Assembly (NCBI RefSeq): GCF_016937615.1
Contig: NZ_JAFHKI010000052.1
Location: 50,355 to 114,354 of the forward strand
Reading direction: 5' to 3'
Length of the DNA stretch: 64,000 nucleotides
Origin: Pseudomonas lactucae
Lineage (GTDB): Bacteria; Pseudomonadota; Gammaproteobacteria; Pseudomonadales; Pseudomonadaceae
In this document: piece by piece, positions 52,540 to 61,545 of the stretch
Position numbering within the stretch: the first letter of the stretch is position 1
How the letters are laid out: every line of letters begins with the position of its first letter
The notes under the pieces: generated by a model
Told to the model about the DNA's origin: nothing
Databases searched by the model: none
Seen by the model: only the letters and a program-made list of their open reading frames with translations
Translations under genes and position numbers: made by a program

Positions 52540-53766
52540 TCAGGCCGGTTGCGCCACCAGGCGGTTGCTGATGTTACGTCCCAGCACCAACACTGTGACA
52601 AAACCTACGCCTACCAACGCCGTCGCCAGGCTCAACAGCACCGAGCTGCCCAATTGGTCGACGATCCGCCCGCCGAAGAACGAGCCCAGGGCGATAATCA
52701 CTTGGAACAATGCGACGAACAACGGCATGCCACGTTCGACATCCTTGGGCGCCACCACGAACATCCAGATACTGGCGCAGGCCGGGAAGGCGCCGAAGGC
52801 AAAGCCCCATAGGCCGATCAGCATCGCGGCGCCGGTCATGCCGGTGGCGAAGTAAGGGAACAGGGCGGTGCTGGTGCCGATCATCAGCGCGACCAGCATC
52901 AGGGTGTGACGTACGCTGCGGTTAGCGGCGAAACCGGCAAAAATATTGCCGAACACCCCAGCCACGCCAAACAACAGCAGCAGTGAACCAATCGTCGGCC
53001 CATCGAAGCCGGAACTGTATTTGAAGAACGGCGCGACATAGGTGTAGGCGGCAAAGTGCGCAAGACCGATCAACAATACTGCGATCAATCCGACCCGAGC
53101 GCGTGGGTTGATAAACAACGCCGGCAGGTCGCTGACGAGAATGGCTTTTTCCGGGTTGAGTCGCGGTAGCAGGAAGACCTGTGCCAGCAGTACGGGGATG
53201 CCCACCAGCGCGGTCACCAGGAAGGTCATGCGCCAGCCCATCAGGCCGCTGAGCCAGGTGCCGACGGGCACGCCCAGTACGGTGGCGAGGGTGACGCCCA
53301 TCATGATGATCGAGGTGGCTTTCGCGACGTCCACTCCCTTGGGGGCCAGGCGGCCGCTGAGGGCGATAGCCGTTGCCCAGAAGCCGCCGATGCTGATGCC
53401 CAACAATACGCGGCCCAACAGCAGCAGGCTGAAATCACTGGCGAACGCCACCACTGAGTTGGCAATGATCATGATCAGCGTCAGGCCGATCAGCAGGTAG
53501 CGACGGTCCATGGCGCCAATGATCACTGACAGCAACGGAGCGGCGAGGGCGGCCATGATGCCGGGCAGGGTCACCATCAGGCCAGCATGGCCAGCCGTGA
53601 TACCGAGGTCGCTGGCGACATCGTTGAGCACGCCCACCGGCAGAAACTCACTGGTTACCAGGGCGAAAGCGCCCACAGCGACGGAGAGAATCGCCAGCCA
53701 CTGCTGTTTGACGCTCTGTTGATTATGTTCGGGAAGGCCGCGAGGGGCCTGGCTGGCACTTGGCAT
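52540..53766 (-). CDS. MFS efflux transporter, DHA1 (NepI/PbuE/YdhP-like)
   Basis: 408 residues, 12 membrane spans. The N-terminal half has SEFLPVGVLNDVASDLGITA, characteristic of the DHA1 purine/sugar efflux group, then GRVLLGISIGGFWATAIALS and the antiporter-type GVTLATVLGVPVGTWLSGLM. The exported compound is unknown; candidates are purine analogues, arabinose-type sugars or drugs. It is the first chromosomal gene right of the island. Confidence 0.85.
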   Translation of the reverse strand: MPSASQAPRGLPEHNQQSVKQQWLAILSVAVGAFALVTSEFLPVGVLNDVASDLGITAGHAGLMVTLPGIMAALAAPLLSVIIGAMDRRYLLIGLTLIMIIANSVVAFASDFSLLLLGRVLLGISIGGFWATAIALSGRLAPKGVDVAKATSIIMMGVTLATVLGVPVGTWLSGLMGWRMTFLVTALVGIPVLLAQVFLLPRLNPEKAILVSDLPALFINPRARVGLIAVLLIGLAHFAAYTYVAPFFKYSSGFDGPTIGSLLLLFGVAGVFGNIFAGFAANRSVRHTLMLVALMIGTSTALFPYFATGMTGAAMLIGLWGFAFGAFPACASIWMFVVAPKDVERGMPLFVALFQVIIALGSFFGGRIVDQLGSSVLLSLATALVGVGFVTVLVLGRNISNRLVAQPA

Positions 53767-54019
53767 GGATTTGAGTTCCAGAAGGGATGTCGCCTGGTGT
53801 CAGGCGCGGTGAAGAGAATAAGCGGGAATTATATGAATCAGGCTCTGCGTTCACGCAGGCGGTCGTTTCGATAGTAATCATCAGTGCTATCGATGTGTTT
53901 GTTTTGCCAAGGGCTGAATATCAGGTATGAGGAGGCGGGCTTAACACATCAAATCGATAAATCTTGTTGTGAGTGATATCTTTATGCCATCACGCATCGT
54001 GACAGGCATGGAGATGGGT

Positions 54020-54151
54020 ATGAAGAAGCTATCAATGGTGGTTTTGCTCATGGTGTTGGCGGCAAGCCCGATGTTTGCAATGGGTTGCCCGAAGGGCACC
54101 CATCCGGTTGGTGGGACGGGGTCGCATCATAAGGGTGGAACCTGCCAGTAG
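54020..54151 (+). CDS. 43-residue exported peptide
   Basis: From the ATG at 54020 (GGAG 6 nt upstream) the product has a signal peptide (KKLSMVVLLMVLAASPMFAM) and a very short mature part GCPKGTHPVGGTGSHHKGGT plus CQ, rich in Gly and His with two Cys. I recognise no family. A cleaved 22-24-residue periplasmic peptide with His could bind metal (inference). Confidence 0.6.
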   Translation: MKKLSMVVLLMVLAASPMFAMGCPKGTHPVGGTGSHHKGGTCQ

Positions 54152-54224
54152 CCAAAGAAACCTGCCGAACTCAGTTTTGCGCGCTGTGTGATCGCGTGAT
54201 CGCACGGCCCATCATCGTCTTCCT

Positions 54225-54596
54225 TCACGCATGCTTGCCGGGTCTGATCAAGCTTTGCGCCGGAATGCCAAACATTTCGTGCAATTTCCAGATCATCGGC
54301 AAGGTCAGTGCTCGCTTTCCGTTCAGCACTTCATAAACGCGATTCTGACGGCCAATGGCGGGTACAAGATCTGCCGCTGACAGGCCAGACTGCTCCATTC
54401 TGAAGCGAATGGCATCGACCGGATTGGGCAGGTCTACGGGAAAGTTTTTCGCTTCATAGGCCTCGATCAAGGTGATCATTACGTCAAAATAATCGCCTTG
54501 CGGCGTGCCCGGTTCAGGTTCGTTGTCGAACAGCGCAGAGACCGACTTGAGCGCGTTTTTGTAATCTTGTTCGGTATGGATGGGGCGGATGTTCAT
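54225..54596 (-). CDS. higA: HigA-family antitoxin
   Basis: 123 residues. The N-terminal part MNIRPIHTEQDYKNALKSVS and LFDNEPEPGTPQGDYFDVMI is the toxin-neutralising region typical of the COG5499 HigA group. The helix-turn-helix follows: EQSGLSAADLVPAIGRQNRV, YEVLNGKRALTLPMIWKLHE. It lies 3 bp after the toxin gene. It should repress the operon through the palindrome at 54914-54930. Confidence 0.88.
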   Translation of the reverse strand: MNIRPIHTEQDYKNALKSVSALFDNEPEPGTPQGDYFDVMITLIEAYEAKNFPVDLPNPVDAIRFRMEQSGLSAADLVPAIGRQNRVYEVLNGKRALTLPMIWKLHEMFGIPAQSLIRPGKHA

Positions 54597-54599
54597 GGG

Positions 54600-54902
54600 T
54601 TACTCCGTTTCAACGGTATCGGCGTCAATCGCGTCGTACTGCTTATGCGTACCGACGAACTTGATATAGAGAGCGCCATAGCGATAGGCCACGGCGACCA
54701 CGAGCCTGTAGTCGTTACCTTTGATGTTGAAGACGACCCTTCGACTCTTGAGAATGCTGGCACTGCGAAATTGTTCTTTGATGTCAGTCGGATTTGACCA
54801 GGTAGCGTTTTTTGCCTCGTCTATCCAGGCCAGGAGCGGCTGCTCAGAATCCGGGTATGTTTGCCAAAAAATCTTCAGTTGACTGATTGCGACAATTCTC
54901 AT
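54600..54902 (-). CDS. higB: HigB-family mRNA interferase toxin
   Basis: 100 residues. MRIVAISQLKIFWQTYPDSE, ATWSNPTDIKEQFRSASIL, RRVVFNIKGNDYRLVVAVAY and LYIKFVGTHKQYDAIDA match the HigB toxin family. The His of the GTHKQYD segment and the preceding Lys/Arg residues are the usual active-site region. Toxin-first order is typical of higBA. Confidence 0.88.
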   Translation of the reverse strand: MRIVAISQLKIFWQTYPDSEQPLLAWIDEAKNATWSNPTDIKEQFRSASILKSRRVVFNIKGNDYRLVVAVAYRYGALYIKFVGTHKQYDAIDADTVETE

Positions 54903-55210
54903 GCAAAAATCCTAGTCCCGTCCTGGGACTTTTTCAAGGGGCGTTATTGATGCGGGCTGTTTTCCGGACGGGCGTCATGGGCCCTCAGGTATCGCTCCAC
55001 ATAAAGCGTTCCCTTTGTATCCGTGAACGGTTAGTCCTTTAACGCTCTCAGTATTGCCGTTGGTAGCGTTTGTGCTCATCGACAGAGCGAATTACTCACC
55101 GATATTCACGACTTCTTATTTCCTATCTCACACCGCCCTCAAGTCCTCACCCGCGCGGCCGAAACGTTGTCATACGATGTCTTACCCCTAATAAGAGTGC
55201 GCCCCCAAAA
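54903..55210. other. higBA-chemoreceptor divergent region
   Basis: 308 bp without a gene. It contains the higBA operator and the promoter of the chemoreceptor gene. Frames opening upstream of 55211 (from 55070) are not supported by a ribosome site. Confidence 0.4.
54914..54930. promoter_or_regulatory. higBA operator palindrome
   Basis: AGTCCC-GTCCT-GGGACT is a perfect 6-bp inverted repeat 12 bp upstream of the higB start. Confidence 0.6.
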
Positions 55211-56836
55211 ATGTCCCTTCGCAGCCTGTCCATCGCCCGCCGTGCGGGTCTGGGTTTTGCCTTGATCGCCCTGCTTGTGGCCCTGTTGGGGTTTTTTGCG
55301 CTCTCCAATATGGCGAGTATTCGCGCCAGTGCGGTGCAGGTGGAAAGAGGGCTGGTGCCCAAGATGCGGCTGGTGGCGGATATTCGCGAAATCATGCTGC
55401 GCATCCGGACGATTTCTTTGCGTATGGCGTTGGACCCCAACCCCGCGAGCCTCCCGCAGTACCGCAGCCAGATGGACACACGCAGCCAGGATCTGACGAA
55501 GAGGCTGACGGACCTGGACGCGGTGATCGACACACCGCAAGTCCGTGCGCTCTATGACCAGTTCCAGGTCTCGCTGCGTCAGTACCAGCAGGGCTTGGCG
55601 CAGTCGTTCGTGCTGGCCGACAAGCAGCAGGGCGCTGAACTCAACAAGCTGCTGCTGGTGGACATGAAAACCGTGGTCGACGGCTCCGGCGCGCAACTCA
55701 ACGCACTCGCCGACTACTACAACGCCCAGGTCAACGAGCAGGGCCAGGCGGCCGAGTCGCAGTACAGCCGTTCACGCACCATGGTCTTCGGTTTCGTGAT
55801 TCTGGCGGGCCTGAGTACGATAGCCCTGGCCTGGCTACTCACGCGCAGTATCGTGCGTCCGCTGGGGCAGGCTATGCGCGCGGCGGAAAACGTCGCACGG
55901 GGCGACTTGACCCAGACCGTGGAGGTCAGCGGAAACGACGAGGTGACGCGTTTGCTGGTGGCGCTGCACTCCATGCAGGGCAGCCTGCGCAGTACCCTGC
56001 AATTGATTCGCCAGTCGGCGGCACAAATGGCCGCTTCCGCCACCGACCTCAATGGCATTACCGACCAGAGCAGCCGCAGCCTGCAACAGCAGACGGCCGA
56101 AATCGAACAGGCGGCCACGGCGGTCAACGAGATGACCTCGGCTGCCGAAGAGGTGGCGCGCAATGCGATGTCCACCTCCGAGTCCACCCGCCTTTCCAAT
56201 GAAACCGCGCGCGAAGGCCAGCACCGCGTCGGTGAAACGGTCAGCGCGATTCAGGCCCTGAGCAGCAATATCGGCGAGACCTCGACCCTGGTGCAGAGCC
56301 TGGCCGAGCAATCGCGGGATATCGGCAAGGTGCTTGATGTGATTCGCTCCATCGCCGAACAGACCAACCTGCTGGCCCTCAACGCCGCCATCGAAGCTGC
56401 GCGTGCCGGGGAGTCCGGCCGTGGTTTCGCGGTGGTGGCCGATGAAGTGCGTGCGCTGGCCCATCGCACCCAGCAATCGACCCTGGAAATCGACCAGATG
56501 GTGACGGCGATGCGCACCGGCTCCAATGATGCCTTGACGTCGATGCAGTCGAGCACCCAGCGTGCCGGCGACACCCTAACCCTGGCCGAAGGGGCAGGGG
56601 GCGCCTTGAGCCAGATCACCGACTCCATCGACCAGATCCACCAGCGCAACCTGGTGATCGCCAGCGCCGCCGAGGAGCAGGCGCAGGTGGCCAAGGAGGT
56701 CGACCGCAACATCGTGAATATTCGCGACTTGTCGGCACAGTCTTCGTCCGGTGCCGGGCGGATCAACGGTTCAAGCCAGGAGCTGGCGCGGTTGGCGGTT
56801 GCGCTCAATGAAGCGGTGGCGCGGTTTCAGGTGTAG
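55211..56836 (+). CDS. Methyl-accepting chemotaxis protein with four-helix-bundle sensor
   Basis: 541 residues from the ATG at 55211 ([20 protein letters not shown]). TM1 is at about 11-33, the ligand domain at about 34-190 ([33 protein letters not shown]), TM2 at about 193-213, HAMP at about 214-265, and the signalling hairpin tip is [36 protein letters not shown]. No CheR-binding pentapeptide. It is related to the receptor at 13673-15295, with a divergent sensor domain. Ligand unknown. Confidence 0.93.
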   Translation: MSLRSLSIARRAGLGFALIALLVALLGFFALSNMASIRASAVQVERGLVPKMRLVADIREIMLRIRTISLRMALDPNPASLPQYRSQMDTRSQDLTKRLTDLDAVIDTPQVRALYDQFQVSLRQYQQGLAQSFVLADKQQGAELNKLLLVDMKTVVDGSGAQLNALADYYNAQVNEQGQAAESQYSRSRTMVFGFVILAGLSTIALAWLLTRSIVRPLGQAMRAAENVARGDLTQTVEVSGNDEVTRLLVALHSMQGSLRSTLQLIRQSAAQMAASATDLNGITDQSSRSLQQQTAEIEQAATAVNEMTSAAEEVARNAMSTSESTRLSNETAREGQHRVGETVSAIQALSSNIGETSTLVQSLAEQSRDIGKVLDVIRSIAEQTNLLALNAAIEAARAGESGRGFAVVADEVRALAHRTQQSTLEIDQMVTAMRTGSNDALTSMQSSTQRAGDTLTLAEGAGGALSQITDSIDQIHQRNLVIASAAEEQAQVAKEVDRNIVNIRDLSAQSSSGAGRINGSSQELARLAVALNEAVARFQV

Positions 56837-56918
56837 GGCGCAAATGGGCAGCGGTGTCGATGGCGTCTCAACAGCGCCCATACGATAATCGCTGCACCTC
56901 GACCACCTGGCCCCTCCC

Positions 56919-57820
56919 GTGATCATCAACTTCGACCTCAACGACCTCCAAGCCTTCCGCGCCGTGGTAGACAAGGGCAGTTTTCGCGGCGCTGCCGAAG
57001 CCATCCGGATCTCGCAACCGGCGCTCAGTCGACGCATCGAAAAACTCGAAGCCGCGCTGGATGTGAAGCTGTTCGAGCGCACCACCCGCAGGGTCAGCCT
57101 GACCATGGTCGGTCGCGCGTTTCTGCCCCAGGTCGAGCGCATGCTCGACGATCTCGACATCGCCCTGATGGGCATCAGCAACGTCGCGTCCACGCGCATG
57201 GGCAATGTCACCATCGCCTGTGTGCCGTCGACCGCGTATTACTTCATGCCCCATGTGATCTCCGAATTTCACAAGCTGTATCCGAAAATTCGCCTGCGGG
57301 TGCTGGATGCCAGTGCTGGTGAGGTGTGCAAAGCGGTGGAAACCGGCGAGGCGGATTTCGGCGTGAGTTTCAGCGGCAGTCTGGCTGATGAAGTGGAGTT
57401 CGAATTGCTGCTGCAGGAGCGTTATGTGCTGGCTTGCCGGCGTGATCACCCGCTGGCCGAGCGCGACAGCGTCACCTGGACCGAGGCCTACGAACACGAC
57501 TACATCACGGTGGATAAAACCTCGGGCAACCGCTTCCTGCTGGACCAGGCCCTGCGTGGCATACGCGTAAAAAAACCGAGTATCTGCGAGACGCACCACG
57601 TGACTACCATGATCGGGCTGGTGGAGGCCGGGCTGGGCGTGGCGATGGTGCCGTCGATTGCGATGCCGGCGTGCGAGCACCCGATTCTGGTGAGTGTGCC
57701 GCTGGTAGAGCCGCAGGTGATGCGCAACGTGGGCTTGATCAAGCGCGCGGGCGGACGTTGCCGCCCGCGGCGCTGGAGTTGGAGCGGTTGGTGCGGGAGA
57801 TGCCGTTTCGGTCAGCGTGA
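56919..57820 (+). pseudogene. LysR-family regulator, one frameshift near the 3' end
   Basis: GTG start: VIINFDLNDLQAFRAVVDKG, then SFRGAAEAIRISQPALSRRI, the LysR helix-turn-helix (about 5-65). The effector domain follows (TIACVPSTAYYFMPHVISEF, EADFGVSFSGSLADEVEFEL, GLVEAGLGVAMVPSIAMP). The frame slips near 57752, after IKRAG, where GGCGG should be GGCCGG. Repair gives RTLPPAALELERLVREMPFR and a stop at 57820; total 300 residues. The unrepaired frame adds an unrelated tail to 57980. Its 3' end overlaps the ModA-like gene end by 9 bp. It may regulate the neighbouring transporter or an unseen target. Confidence 0.83.
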
Positions 57821-58570
57821 CACCGAGTCCAGGCCGGTGGATTGCACCGCCGGTTGGGCCTCGGGCGAGGCCAGGAACTGCAGCAGTTCCCGGGCCTGGG
57901 CCGGGTGTTCGGCGTTCACCGGAATACCCGCCGCAAAGCGCGTCACGGACTGCACGTCTTCAGGGATTTTGCCCACATAAGTCACGCCCGCTACCGGTAA
58001 TAATTCCGCCACCTGTTGCAGGCCCACTTCGTAGTCACCCTTGGCGACCTGCTCGGCCACCGGCAGACGTTCGATCATGGTGCCTTTGGCGGGCATGCCA
58101 AGTTTCTTGAACAACTCTTTCTCGACATACACACCGCTGGCGCTGTCCGAGTACGCCACGGACTTGGCGTTGCTCAGCACCGCCTTCAACTCGGCATCGG
58201 TGCCGATCGCCGGTTTGGCTGCGCCTTCCTTCACCACCAGGCCGATGCGCGAGTCGGCCAGTTCCACACGGGACGCCGGGTCGACCTTGCCTTGTTTGAT
58301 CAATTCATCCAGGGCATAACCGACCATGATCACCACGTCGGCGTGTTCGCCCCGAGCCAGGCGGTTGGGAATCGCTTCCGGCGCCTTGCCCATCGATGGG
58401 CCGAGGATGGTCTCCAGGGTGTCACCGCTGTGTTTGGCGTATTGCGGGCCGAGCAGTTTATAGGCCGCTGTGAAGCCGCCGGAAGTCATCACTTTGATTT
58501 CTTCGGCCTGGGCCGTCAGCGCCAGGGCGCCAAAAGCCAGGGCGGTCAGCGTCTTGAACAGCGCCTTCAT
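57812..58570 (-). CDS. ModA-like periplasmic protein, possible aconitate isomerase
   Basis: 252 residues. A signal peptide (about 1-21, ending ALTAQAEE) precedes a type II periplasmic-binding-protein fold ([60 protein letters not shown]). There is no ABC transporter nearby; instead it is coupled by an ATGA overlap to an MHS-type tricarboxylate transporter gene. As I recall, aconitate isomerase of Pseudomonas is a periplasmic protein of this fold and size, linked to trans-aconitate uptake. That makes the enzyme a good alternative to a molybdate-type binding protein; residues alone do not decide. Confidence 0.72.
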   Translation of the reverse strand: MKALFKTLTALAFGALALTAQAEEIKVMTSGGFTAAYKLLGPQYAKHSGDTLETILGPSMGKAPEAIPNRLARGEHADVVIMVGYALDELIKQGKVDPASRVELADSRIGLVVKEGAAKPAIGTDAELKAVLSNAKSVAYSDSASGVYVEKELFKKLGMPAKGTMIERLPVAEQVAKGDYEVGLQQVAELLPVAGVTYVGKIPEDVQSVTRFAAGIPVNAEHPAQARELLQFLASPEAQPAVQSTGLDSVSR

Positions 58571-59874
58571 CGCAGTGCCTCCTGCATCACTTGGCCACGG
58601 CTGTTGGCGCGGCGATACAGAGCCAGGGTCGAACACAGCGCGCACAGCGCGGCGAACATCATCCAGTAGGCCGGCGAGGCTTTGTCTTCGGTGATGTGGA
58701 TAAACCAGGTGGAGATCGCCGGGGTAAAGCCACCGAACACGGCGGTCGCCAGGCTGTAGGCCAGGGAGAAGCCCGCCACGCGCACTTCCACCGGCATGAT
58801 TTCGGTGAGGGCCGGGATCATGGCGCCGTTGTACATGCCATAGAGGAAGGAGAACCACAGCAGGGTTTCCAGCATGTGGGCGAAGCTCGGTGCATTGACC
58901 ACGTAGGACAGTGCTGGATAAGCCGTGAGAACGGTTAGCACAGTCATGGCAACCAGTACCGGCTTACGGCCGAAGCGGTCGCTCAAGGTGCCGCCGATCG
59001 GCAGCCATACGAAGTTCGACACCGCCACCAACAGGGTCACCAGCAGGGCATCGGACGTGCTCAGTTGCAGCACGGTCTTGCCGAAGGTCGGTGCGTACAC
59101 GGTGATCAGGTAAAACGCGGTGGTGGTCATTGCCACCATGAGCATGCCACCGATGACCATGGTCCAGTTTTTCACCAGGGTCGCCATGACTTCACGCATG
59201 GTGGGACGATGCTGACGCTTGGCGAATTCTTCGGTTTCCTGCAGGTTGCGCCGCAGCACGAAGATGAACGGGATAATCACGCAACCGATGGCGAACGGAA
59301 TGCGCCAGCCCCAATCGGCCACCACGGCGGGTTCCATCCAGACGTTCAGGCCATAGCCCAGTGCGGCGGCGACCACGATGGAAATCTGCTGGCTGCCCGA
59401 CTGCCAGCTGGTGTAGAAGCCTTTGCGGCCCGGAGTGGCCATTTCGGCGAGGTACACCGACACACCGCCCAGTTCCGCACCGGCTGAAAAGCCCTGCAAC
59501 AGACGGCCCAACAGCACCAGCAGCGGGGCCCACAGGCCAATGGTGTGATAACCCGGCACCAGCACGATCAGCAGCGTGCCGCTGGCCATGATCGACAGGG
59601 TCACGATCAGCCCTTTGCGGCGACCGACGTCATCAATGTAGGCACCCAGAATCACCGCACCCAATGGACGCATCAGGAAGCCTGCGCCGAACACGGCGAA
59701 GGTCATCATTAATGACGCAAACTCATTAGCGGCGGGGAAGAACGCGGCAGCGATATAGGTGGCATAGAAGCCGAACAGAAAGAAGTCGAACTGTTCGAGG
59801 AAGTTGCCCGAAGTGACGCGGAAAACCGCACCCACTTTGGAGCGGGCAGAATCAGGCTGAGCAGGGCTAGTCAT
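58567..59874 (-). CDS. MFS transporter, MHS family (citrate/tricarballylate:H+ symporter)
   Basis: 435 residues, 12 spans. The start [20 protein letters not shown] and the loop [20 protein letters not shown] are MHS-family text, with [20 protein letters not shown] in TM4-5 and [17 protein letters not shown] between the halves. Closest in wording to CitA/TcuC symporters. It is the first gene of a two-gene operon with the ModA-like protein and is divergent from a LysR gene at 60129. Confidence 0.88.
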   Translation of the reverse strand: MTSPAQPDSARSKVGAVFRVTSGNFLEQFDFFLFGFYATYIAAAFFPAANEFASLMMTFAVFGAGFLMRPLGAVILGAYIDDVGRRKGLIVTLSIMASGTLLIVLVPGYHTIGLWAPLLVLLGRLLQGFSAGAELGGVSVYLAEMATPGRKGFYTSWQSGSQQISIVVAAALGYGLNVWMEPAVVADWGWRIPFAIGCVIIPFIFVLRRNLQETEEFAKRQHRPTMREVMATLVKNWTMVIGGMLMVAMTTTAFYLITVYAPTFGKTVLQLSTSDALLVTLLVAVSNFVWLPIGGTLSDRFGRKPVLVAMTVLTVLTAYPALSYVVNAPSFAHMLETLLWFSFLYGMYNGAMIPALTEIMPVEVRVAGFSLAYSLATAVFGGFTPAISTWFIHITEDKASPAYWMMFAALCALCSTLALYRRANSRGQVMQEALR

Positions 59875-59974
59875 GTTGTTGTGTCTCCAGCGTTCTTTTT
59901 AAAGTGCTTGTTTCGCTTAAGACTACGGATAGTGGCTGACACATTTAGAAATGATAAGTGAAAGATTTGGATTT

Positions 59975-59997
59975 ATTGATGCATGCAGATTATCAAT
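59975..59997. promoter_or_regulatory. LysR-type operator in the divergent promoter
   Basis: ATTGAT-N11-ATCAAT fits the T-N11-A LysR rule with full 6-bp dyad symmetry. It lies between the MHS transporter gene and the LysR gene at 60129, about 100 and 132 bp from their starts. Confidence 0.5.
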
Positions 59998-60128
59998 CGC
60001 TGAAGCCGTTCACAGTCGTCGTTCTTGTTCGATGCCTGAGAGCGTGCCCCATTGATCGTGAAGGCACATAGACGCAGCCCGTCGGCCTTTCTACACTGCC
60101 GCTTGTCGTGGGTTAGGGGCAGGCGCCG

Positions 60129-61052
60129 ATGAATCGCAATGAATTACGCAAGGCCGACATCAACCTGATGGTGGTTTTCGAAGCGCTGATGCTTGAGCGC
60201 AACGTGACCCGGGTGGCCGAGAAGCTGTTCCTGGGCCAGCCGACCATCAGTTCGGCGCTCAACCGTTTACGTACGCTGTTCAACGACCCGCTGTTTATTC
60301 GTGTCGGCCACCGCATGGAACCCACTGCACGGGCCGAAGAGATCATCCAGCACCTGTCGCCGGCGCTGGACTCGCTGTCGTCGGCCCTGAGCCTGACCCA
60401 CGATTTCGACCCGTCCATCAGCACCATGACGTTTCGCATCGGCCTGTCCGACGATGTCGAGTTCGGCCTGCTGCCGCCGCTGTTGCGCGCGTTGCGCCAG
60501 GAGGCGCCGCAAGTGGTGTTCGTGGTGCAGCATGTGGACTACTGGCGTATCCCCGACCTGTTGGCCTCCGGCGATATCACCGTCGGCATCACCCAGACCC
60601 GTGGTCTGCCGGCGAATGCCAAGCGCAAGTTGCTGCGCCATATCCGCCCGCGCCTGTTGCGTGCCGATGCCTCGGATGCGCCGCTGACCCTCGATGAATA
60701 CTGCTCACGCCCCCACGTGCTGGTGTCGCACACGGCCAACGTGTCGGGGTTCGCCGATGAGTGGCTGGCCGAGATCGGCCGCAAGCGCCACGTGGTGTTG
60801 TCGGTGCCGCAATACAGCGCGTTGCCCGCCTTGCTGGCCGGCACCGATCTGATCGCCAGCCTGCCGGACTACACCGCCGAAGCCATGGCGGTGTCGGGCA
60901 ACCTGTTCTGTGAGCCATTCCCGTTCGAGACGCCGACCCTGGATTTATCCATGGTCTGGCTCAGCCATGTGGACACCGACCCGGCGGAGCGTTGGGTACG
61001 CTCGCGGCTGGAAGCGTTTATGAGTGATCGAAACCTGGTGGCAAAGGCCTGA
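60129..61052 (+). CDS. LysR-family regulator
   Basis: 307 residues. The N-terminus ADINLMVVFEALMLERNVTR, VAEKLFLGQPTISSALNRLR is the LysR helix-turn-helix (about 8-66) in the NodD/NahR-like style. The effector domain has FRIGLSDDVEFGLLPPLLRA and LLAGTDLIASLPDYTAEAMA. Divergent to the MHS transporter/ModA-like operon, which it most likely controls in response to a tricarboxylate. Confidence 0.9.
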   Translation: MNRNELRKADINLMVVFEALMLERNVTRVAEKLFLGQPTISSALNRLRTLFNDPLFIRVGHRMEPTARAEEIIQHLSPALDSLSSALSLTHDFDPSISTMTFRIGLSDDVEFGLLPPLLRALRQEAPQVVFVVQHVDYWRIPDLLASGDITVGITQTRGLPANAKRKLLRHIRPRLLRADASDAPLTLDEYCSRPHVLVSHTANVSGFADEWLAEIGRKRHVVLSVPQYSALPALLAGTDLIASLPDYTAEAMAVSGNLFCEPFPFETPTLDLSMVWLSHVDTDPAERWVRSRLEAFMSDRNLVAKA

Positions 61053-61107
61053 GCTATTTATCCGTGGTATATGTAGGAACCGTCCTATAAAAACCTCGGA
61101 GCCCGCC

Positions 61108-61473
61108 ATGCCACACCTGCACTTGGAATACACCGCCAACCTGACGCAACTGGACACCGACAAGGCCCTGTTGCGCTTGAACCATGCGTTGGTGGCCTCC
61201 GGTCAGTTCGGCGCCGAGTTCGACATCAAGAGCCGGGCCGTCCAGGTCGACAGCTTTCGCGTGGGCACCGGCCTCAACGAGCGTGGGTTTGTGGCGGCGC
61301 GCCTGGCCTTGCTCAGCGGGCGTTCGCCGCAGGTCAAACAGCAATTGTCGCAAAGCTTGCTCGCGGTGTTGCAGGACCTCGGCCCATGGCCCGAGGGCGT
61401 GCAGGTGCAACTGAGTGTCGAATTACGCGATATGGATCGCGATACCTATAGCAAGGCGGCAGTCGGGAGCTAG
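61108..61473 (+). CDS. 5-carboxymethyl-2-hydroxymuconate isomerase family protein
   Basis: 121 residues. The start MPHLHLEYTANLTQLDTDKA leaves Pro as the N-terminal residue after Met removal, the catalytic base of the tautomerase superfamily. Further family text is GTGLNERGFVAARLALLSGR and VQLSVELRDMDRDTYSK. The classical enzyme (HpaF) belongs to homoprotocatechuate breakdown, but no other hpa gene is here, so the true substrate is uncertain. A GCCCGCC-rich stretch, not a strong ribosome site, precedes the start. It lies 55 bp after the LysR gene. Confidence 0.8.
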   Translation: MPHLHLEYTANLTQLDTDKALLRLNHALVASGQFGAEFDIKSRAVQVDSFRVGTGLNERGFVAARLALLSGRSPQVKQQLSQSLLAVLQDLGPWPEGVQVQLSVELRDMDRDTYSKAAVGS

Positions 61474-61545
61474 TAGCTGCAAGCTTCAAGTTAAGAGCGA
61501 TGGGGGGCTGTGGCTTGCAGCTTGCAACTTGCAGCTTGCATCTAC
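61474..61545. repeat. AGCTGCAAGC-type intergenic repeat
   Basis: Contains AGCTGCAAGCTTCAAG and, 30 bp on, three CTTGCAGCTTGCA-type units in inverted relation. It is related to the repeat at 5281-5346. It overlaps the 3' end of the LysR gene on the minus strand. Confidence 0.6.

Noticed and set aside
55070..55210. N-terminal extension of the second chemoreceptor
   Set aside because: The extra 47 codons lack a ribosome site and are not like any sensor domain; the signal-anchor begins right after the ATG at 55211.
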